Positions 4,195-5,971 of a DNA stretch of 5,971 nucleotides are shown in pieces. Origin of the DNA: Desulfobacterales bacterium (GTDB taxonomy: Bacteria > Desulfobacterota > DSM-4660 > Desulfatiglandales > Desulfatiglandaceae); the NCBI GenBank assembly GCA_022013615.1, contig JAKLQB010000894.1, positions 1 to 5,971 on the forward strand, written 5' to 3'. Position 1 is the stretch's first letter; the number at the start of each line of letters is the position of its first letter. The notes beneath the pieces are model-generated. The model made no database searches and was not told the origin of the DNA. It saw only the letters and a list, made by a program, of their open reading frames with translations. The position numbers were made by a program, and so were the translations under genes.

Positions 4195-5971
4195 TTAGTC
4201 GATATAAACCGGTTCCCTTAGAATGAGTTCTTTGGCGTTTGCCGCCACAGCGGATAGTTTCGGGTGGGTCTCCTTTAAGTTGGTGACCTGTCTTAGATGA
4301 TCCGCTGTCCTCATAATGAGGGATGCCATGTCCCCTTCATTCACAGGCACATAGGTCAAAAGCTGCTCCCAGGGGACGTTTCTGGCCCACATGAAAAGGG
4401 CAGCAGCAGGCCAGAAAAGAATGGGGGAAGACTCAAATCCCCGTTTGCTTTTTAATTCCTTAATATTTTCAATATCCTCAATAATATTATTAAAAAATTC
4501 CTTGAGCTCAGTTAAGTTGAAAACCCCATCGACCATTGGCTCCAGTTCAAGGGTTCTATCCCATACAAAAGGGGCCAATCCTCCTGCCATGATTTCAGGA
4601 GAAACATTATTCAAGGCCCCCATCCTGATAGCTTCTGCAATCAATAAGGGTTGGTCCAGTCTCAACTTGGATGCCCAATGGCCGTCCGGGGTTAATCTGT
4701 TTGCCTGATCCACAAAACCGGTTTCCTGCAAAAACCTCACATGACGTTTGAAACTGAGCCATAATCCCCCCCCCATTCCCTCCATTTGCATTCCTAAGGA
4801 CTGAAGATCACGAAGCAATTTCATGAGTGGGTTCTTCTCTTTCCCATGACAGGTTCTCACATGGGTACAGGTTTCGCACGGAATCATACCATAGCGAATG
4901 CTCCGGCTGAGTTGCCTGGCTTCCTTCTTCAATTCCAGTCTTTTCTGGATGTTTTCCTGGATCTCGTAAGGATCGGCAGTATCGCATTTGCCTACTGAAA
5001 GGATCTTTTCTAACTTTGATATCAGTTCATCCCAGCGTCTCTTGACAAACGGCCCGGTTTTTCTCTCCTGGAAGGAAGCAAATGAAAGACCAATAAGGTC
5101 CCTTACCTCCAGTGGGGTATGAGACAGAAGTAAATTCAGGGTCATGGAAAAATTGATATGAATCCGGCTCACAAGTGGCTCGGGAGGCGCATTATTCAGT
5201 TCACTAAGGAGTTGCGGGTCTTGGTGAAGACCTGGAATCACAACCCCAAACCCGATCCGATCTTTTCCCCTCCTGCCTGCTCGTCCGACCATTTGATGAA
5301 AGTCCGTTGCCGTCAGATCAGCGAATTCGCGTCCATTGTAACGGTCGCTTTGCACAAGAACAACGGTCCTGGCAGGAAAATTCACCCCGGCTGCCACTGT
5401 GGATGTAGAAAAAATAGCCTCCAGATACCCCTTGCTCATCATCTTTTCAATGAGAGCCTTCCAGTAAGGGAGTTGTCCCCCATGATGGGAGCCAACTCTG
5501 GATTCCAGAAGCGGTCCCATCTGGCGATGTCCCTCAAGGTGAGGGAAATCCCCTAAAAACACGCTTGTAGCTTGTTTGAGTGACGCATTTATCCTGGGCT
5601 CAATATCTGATTGGACGCAGGTGAAAATGGCCCGGTCACAGTCCGATCTCGACTTTAAAAAAAAGATTGCCGGCAACAGATCCAGGTCTCGTAATTGCCT
5701 GATAATCCTACCGTAATCCGGTTTTTTCCACCGCCCCCACCCACCTCCCCTGGAGGTTAGAAATTTCTTGACCTTGGGGCCAAGGCCTTTTTTCCCTGTT
5801 AAAGGAACAATAAGGCCCTCATTGAAAAGGAAAAGCATTTCCAGAGGAACGGGTCGCTCTTCCGAGCGTACTACGCGATTTGGGGTCCCACGAATCTCCC
5901 GCAGCCACTCACAAACCTCTTCTGCATTGGATACAGTGGCTGAAAGCAGTAAGAGCCTGACACTTGATGGA
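4195..5971 (-). CDS. Ski2/Mtr4-like superfamily 2 helicase, 5' end outside window
   Basis: The frame stays open to the right edge, so the N-terminus with the Walker A and DEXH motifs is missing. The 591 visible residues contain helicase motif III (LLLLSAT, 6-12), motif IV (PAIFFLKSRS, about 100-109), HHGGQLPYWKALIE (about 162-175), motif V (STSTVAAGVNFPA, 188-200) and motif VI (QMVGRAGRRG, 226-235). This combination is typical of the Ski2/Mtr4/HelY group of RNA helicases, which unwind structured RNA for processing or decay. A cysteine cluster follows (C365, C368, C374, with C329 upstream). A winged-helix-like segment is at about 407-438 (GFVDQANRLTPDGHWASKLR). A DSHCT-like C-terminal helical domain is at about 439-587, with VNEGDMASLIMRTADHLRQV. 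The internal Met at 5838 is not a true start, because motif III precedes it. A G9 run lies in the coding strand. Substrate and partners cannot be told from sequence. Confidence 0.93.
   Translation of the reverse strand, partial: PSSVRLLLLSATVSNAEEVCEWLREIRGTPNRVVRSEERPVPLEMLFLFNEGLIVPLTGKKGLGPKVKKFLTSRGGGWGRWKKPDYGRIIRQLRDLDLLPAIFFLKSRSDCDRAIFTCVQSDIEPRINASLKQATSVFLGDFPHLEGHRQMGPLLESRVGSHHGGQLPYWKALIEKMMSKGYLEAIFSTSTVAAGVNFPARTVVLVQSDRYNGREFADLTATDFHQMVGRAGRRGKDRIGFGVVIPGLHQDPQLLSELNNAPPEPLVSRIHINFSMTLNLLLSHTPLEVRDLIGLSFASFQERKTGPFVKRRWDELISKLEKILSVGKCDTADPYEIQENIQKRLELKKEARQLSRSIRYGMIPCETCTHVRTCHGKEKNPLMKLLRDLQSLGMQMEGMGGGLWLSFKRHVRFLQETGFVDQANRLTPDGHWASKLRLDQPLLIAEAIRMGALNNVSPEIMAGGLAPFVWDRTLELEPMVDGVFNLTELKEFFNNIIEDIENIKELKSKRGFESSPILFWPAAALFMWARNVPWEQLLTYVPVNEGDMASLIMRTADHLRQVTNLKETHPKLSAVAANAKELILREPVYID
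4766..4774 (-). repeat. G9 homopolymer within the helicase gene
   Basis: Nine consecutive C on the plus strand (G on the coding strand) encode the GMGGG stretch between the cysteine cluster and the winged-helix-like part. Tracts of this length can slip during replication or transcription. Here the frame is intact. Confidence 0.85.

Noticed and set aside
5158..5556. Open frame of 132 codons on the plus strand opposite the helicase
   Set aside because: It lies antisense to helicase motifs V and VI, whose conservation explains the open frame, and shows no independent protein features.
5836..5838. Helicase start at the ATG at 5838
   Set aside because: The frame continues upstream to the window edge and encodes helicase motif III (SAT), so this methionine is internal.

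Overview
The window reads as ordinary bacterial chromosome interrupted by a small amount of accessory sequence. By eye the core genes are near 45-50% GC. The protein style and the yceD-rpmF and gltX neighbourhood suggest a Gram-negative of the deltaproteobacterial type (Desulfobacterota). That placement is inference from remembered family resemblance, with low to moderate confidence.

Layout. Positions 1-588 (minus strand) hold the first 15 codons of rpmF (ribosomal protein L32) preceded by yceD (DUF177), a classic pair placed 9 bases apart. Positions 589-877 are an AT-rich divergent promoter region, with TTGACA-type promoters on both strands; the plus-strand one matches consensus in both boxes. 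That promoter points at an unrecognised gene of about 353 codons (878-1939), whose first half is AT-rich compared with its neighbours. Its 3' end overlaps, tail to tail, a small minus-strand gene (1905-2168) that looks like a real small soluble protein. Positions 2169-2772 hold no protein gene. They contain a 283-bp element (2249-2531) with imperfect inverted ends built of GTTCA units, flanked exactly by an 8-bp direct repeat (GATTCATA) that looks like a target-site duplication. Next comes the leader of gltX, with a strong hairpin and a Shine-Dalgarno buried in an 18-bp palindrome. Positions 2773-4182 are gltX (glutamyl-tRNA synthetase). Positions 4195-5971 (minus strand, running off the right edge) are most of a Ski2/Mtr4-like superfamily 2 helicase, convergent with gltX and only 12 bases from it.

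Functional theme. The recognised genes all serve translation and RNA metabolism: L32, an rRNA-accumulation protein, GluRS and an RNA-helicase-type protein. They are not one operon; there are several transcription units in both directions. I see no defence island, CRISPR array, tRNA or rRNA gene, or other obvious multi-gene new system. The least explained items are the 283-bp element with its target-site duplication, the orphan gene behind a consensus promoter, and the alternative pairings possible in the gltX leader.
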